From Methylomonas sp. (GTDB lineage Bacteria > Pseudomonadota > Gammaproteobacteria > Methylococcales > Methylomonadaceae), in NCBI GenBank assembly GCA_026988195.1, contig JALSLS010000455.1, positions 1 through 6,705 on the forward strand: a stretch of DNA of 6,705 nt. Direction: 5' to 3'. The stretch's first letter is position 1; each line of letters begins with the position of its first letter. The notes under the pieces are model-generated. The model saw nothing but the letters and a program-made list of their open reading frames with translations. It made no database searches and was not told the DNA's origin. The position numbers and the translations under genes were made by a program. Shown piece by piece: positions 5,819-6,705 of this stretch.

Positions 5819-6253
5819 ATGATATCAAATATGTTACGGTTCCCATTTTCCATGCTGGATAATGAGATGGAAAGTTTATTTTATCCGGAGGTTTACAGGT
5901 CATCAGTGGGGCGCTCTCAGTCTACCTACCCTCCTATTAATATTAGTACCACCGATAAAAGTGTCGATGTCTACCTTTTTATAGCGGGAATGAACCCCGA
6001 TGACATTGAACTGATTATCGAGAAAAATATGCTGAGTGTATCAGGAACACGAAAGCTTCCTGATGCAACTGATGATGGCAAAGGCAGTTATCGTCAAGAA
6101 CGTTTTGAGGGGGCATTCAAACGTGTTATTACCTTGCCCGAAACCGTTGATACTGAATCACCCCAAGCTGTTTATAAAGACGGTGTGTTGCATATTACCA
6201 TTGCCAAACGTGCGGAAACTCAGCCTCGTCAAATTAAAATTTCAGCTCAATAA
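5819..6253 (+). CDS. Small heat-shock protein, Hsp20/alpha-crystallin family (first of two)
   Basis: A 144-residue cytoplasmic chaperone that would hold unfolding proteins in a refoldable state without ATP. A short N-terminal arm (about 1-38, with MLRFPFSML hydrophobics) precedes the alpha-crystallin domain (about 39-133). This contains PPINISTTDKSVDVYLFIAGM, the SYRQERFEGAFKRVITLP strand region and the diagnostic A-x-x-x-D-G-V-L motif (A117 to L124). The C-terminal tail carries the I-x-I anchor IKI (139-141), which docks on neighbouring subunits in oligomers. The start is supported by AGGAGA (5807-5812) at 6 nt spacing. It is followed after 14 bp by a second, diverged Hsp20, so they are surely cotranscribed and may co-assemble. 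Confidence 0.92.
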   Translation: MISNMLRFPFSMLDNEMESLFYPEVYRSSVGRSQSTYPPINISTTDKSVDVYLFIAGMNPDDIELIIEKNMLSVSGTRKLPDATDDGKGSYRQERFEGAFKRVITLPETVDTESPQAVYKDGVLHITIAKRAETQPRQIKISAQ

Positions 6254-6254
6254 T

Positions 6255-6260
6255 GGAGGA
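6255..6260 (+). promoter_or_regulatory. Ribosome-binding site that decides the start of the second Hsp20
   Basis: GGAGGA lies 7 nt before ATG at 6268. An in-frame ATG at 6253, overlapping the stop of the first gene, would start translation inside this site and has no ribosome-binding site of its own, so 6268 is preferred. Confidence 0.75.
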
Positions 6261-6267
6261 CAACACT

Positions 6268-6648
6268 ATGAACACTGAAAACAAAGAGGTAACAACTCAG
6301 CCAAATAAAGCAGAAGTTGCCACATTAACACCGGCAACAGATATTTATGAATCAAAAGAAGGGGTTGTGCTATACGTAGATTTACCAGGTGTCAGTAAAA
6401 ATACACTGGATATTGATATTGATCAGGATATTTTAAGTATTAAAGGAAGTATTGATTTAACGATAAAGGAAAATATGCAACCTACCTATATGGATGTGAG
6501 AGCCAATGTATACGAAAGACACTTTACTTTAGGGGATGAGCTGGATAGTAGCAAGATAGAGGCAAAATTAGATCACGGTGCTTTAAAACTATCTATCCCG
6601 CGACTTGAGCAGCATCAGCCTAAAAAAATCTCTATTAAAGTCGCTTAA
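6268..6648 (+). CDS. Small heat-shock protein, Hsp20/alpha-crystallin family (second, diverged)
   Basis: With the start at 6268 the protein has 126 residues. A polar N-terminal arm (about 1-20) lacks the hydrophobic residues of the first Hsp20. The alpha-crystallin domain runs from about residue 22 (PATDIYESKEGVVLYVDLPGV) to 112 and has the signature A-x-x-x-H-G-A-L (A99 to L106). The tail KKISIKVA offers two overlapping I-x-I/V anchors (121-123 and 123-125). Sequence identity to the first Hsp20 looks low, so this is an old subfamily split and not a recent duplication. The very short, charged N-terminus suggests a different oligomer or a partner role in mixed assemblies (inference). Cotranscribed with its neighbours; a third gene starts 15 bp after its stop with a very strong ribosome-binding site. 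Confidence 0.92.
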   Translation: MNTENKEVTTQPNKAEVATLTPATDIYESKEGVVLYVDLPGVSKNTLDIDIDQDILSIKGSIDLTIKENMQPTYMDVRANVYERHFTLGDELDSSKIEAKLDHGALKLSIPRLEQHQPKKISIKVA

Positions 6649-6663
6649 TGCAGGAGGTGTATA

Positions 6664-6705
6664 ATGTTTAAAATGAATGAGCTAAGCAATGGTTTATCCC
6701 GCACT
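6664..6705 (+). CDS. Start of a third gene in the heat-shock operon (truncated by window end)
   Basis: An ATG at 6664 is preceded at 6 nt by AGGAGG (6652-6657), a near-perfect ribosome-binding site. Fourteen codons are visible: MFKMNELSNGLSRT. Spacing of 15 bp from the second Hsp20 shows it belongs to the operon. The start resembles N-termini I recall of a third type of Hsp20-related protein found beside Hsp20 pairs (pattern L..GLSR.W), but 14 residues cannot prove family; another chaperone-linked protein is possible. Confidence 0.6.
   Translation, partial: MFKMNELSNGLSRT

Noticed and set aside
6253..6267. Upstream ATG (6253) as start of the second Hsp20
   Set aside because: It overlaps the stop of the first gene and would put the strong GGAGGA site inside the coding region; ATG at 6268 has ideal spacing.
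1..6705. CRISPR array, tRNA or rRNA genes
   Set aside because: No regularly spaced direct repeats and no tRNA- or rRNA-like sequence were seen on either strand.

Overview
The window looks like AT-rich chromosomal DNA of a gram-negative bacterium, most likely a gammaproteobacterium. Methylococcales or Thiotrichales is a guess from gene content only. It carries an outer-membrane beta-barrel porin, a GnnA/GnnB-like nucleotide-sugar pair (a lipid A modification in gram-negatives), two small heat-shock proteins, and an unusually large number of small repeats.

Left part (1-1315): positions 1-302 read, on the minus strand, as the 5' end of a group II intron. The rest of the intron, and any reverse transcriptase it encodes, lies beyond the left edge. 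Next is a type II toxin-antitoxin locus on the plus strand. The antitoxin (446-652) is intact. The overlapping RelE/ParE-type toxin (649-951) is interrupted by an in-frame TGA at codon 58, so it is probably dead. A non-coding stretch follows, with a long imperfect palindrome (1051-1094) and a strong terminator (1254-1292).

Centre (1316-5000): three minus-strand genes. Upstream lies gnnA (3959-4912), with an extended -10 promoter, overlapping gnnB (2865-3962) by 4 bp. Together they should make a 3-amino derivative of UDP-GlcNAc, the precursor of amide-linked (3-amino) lipid A or a related sugar. After a gap with REP-like hairpins comes an alginate-export-type outer-membrane porin (1316-2572), which has its own sigma70-type promoter and terminator.

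Right part (5000-6705): about 800 bp without a credible gene. It holds a clean MITE (118 bp, perfect 24-bp inverted repeats, 8-bp target duplication) and two inverted copies of a hairpin repeat whose stems differ by compensatory changes. After them a small heat-shock operon begins on the plus strand: two diverged Hsp20 genes, each with a strong ribosome-binding site, and the first 14 codons of a third gene cut by the window edge.

I see no clearly new multi-gene system. The points most worth a second look are the MITE, the covarying repeat pair, the broken toxin beside an intact antitoxin, and the gnnAB inference about lipid A chemistry.
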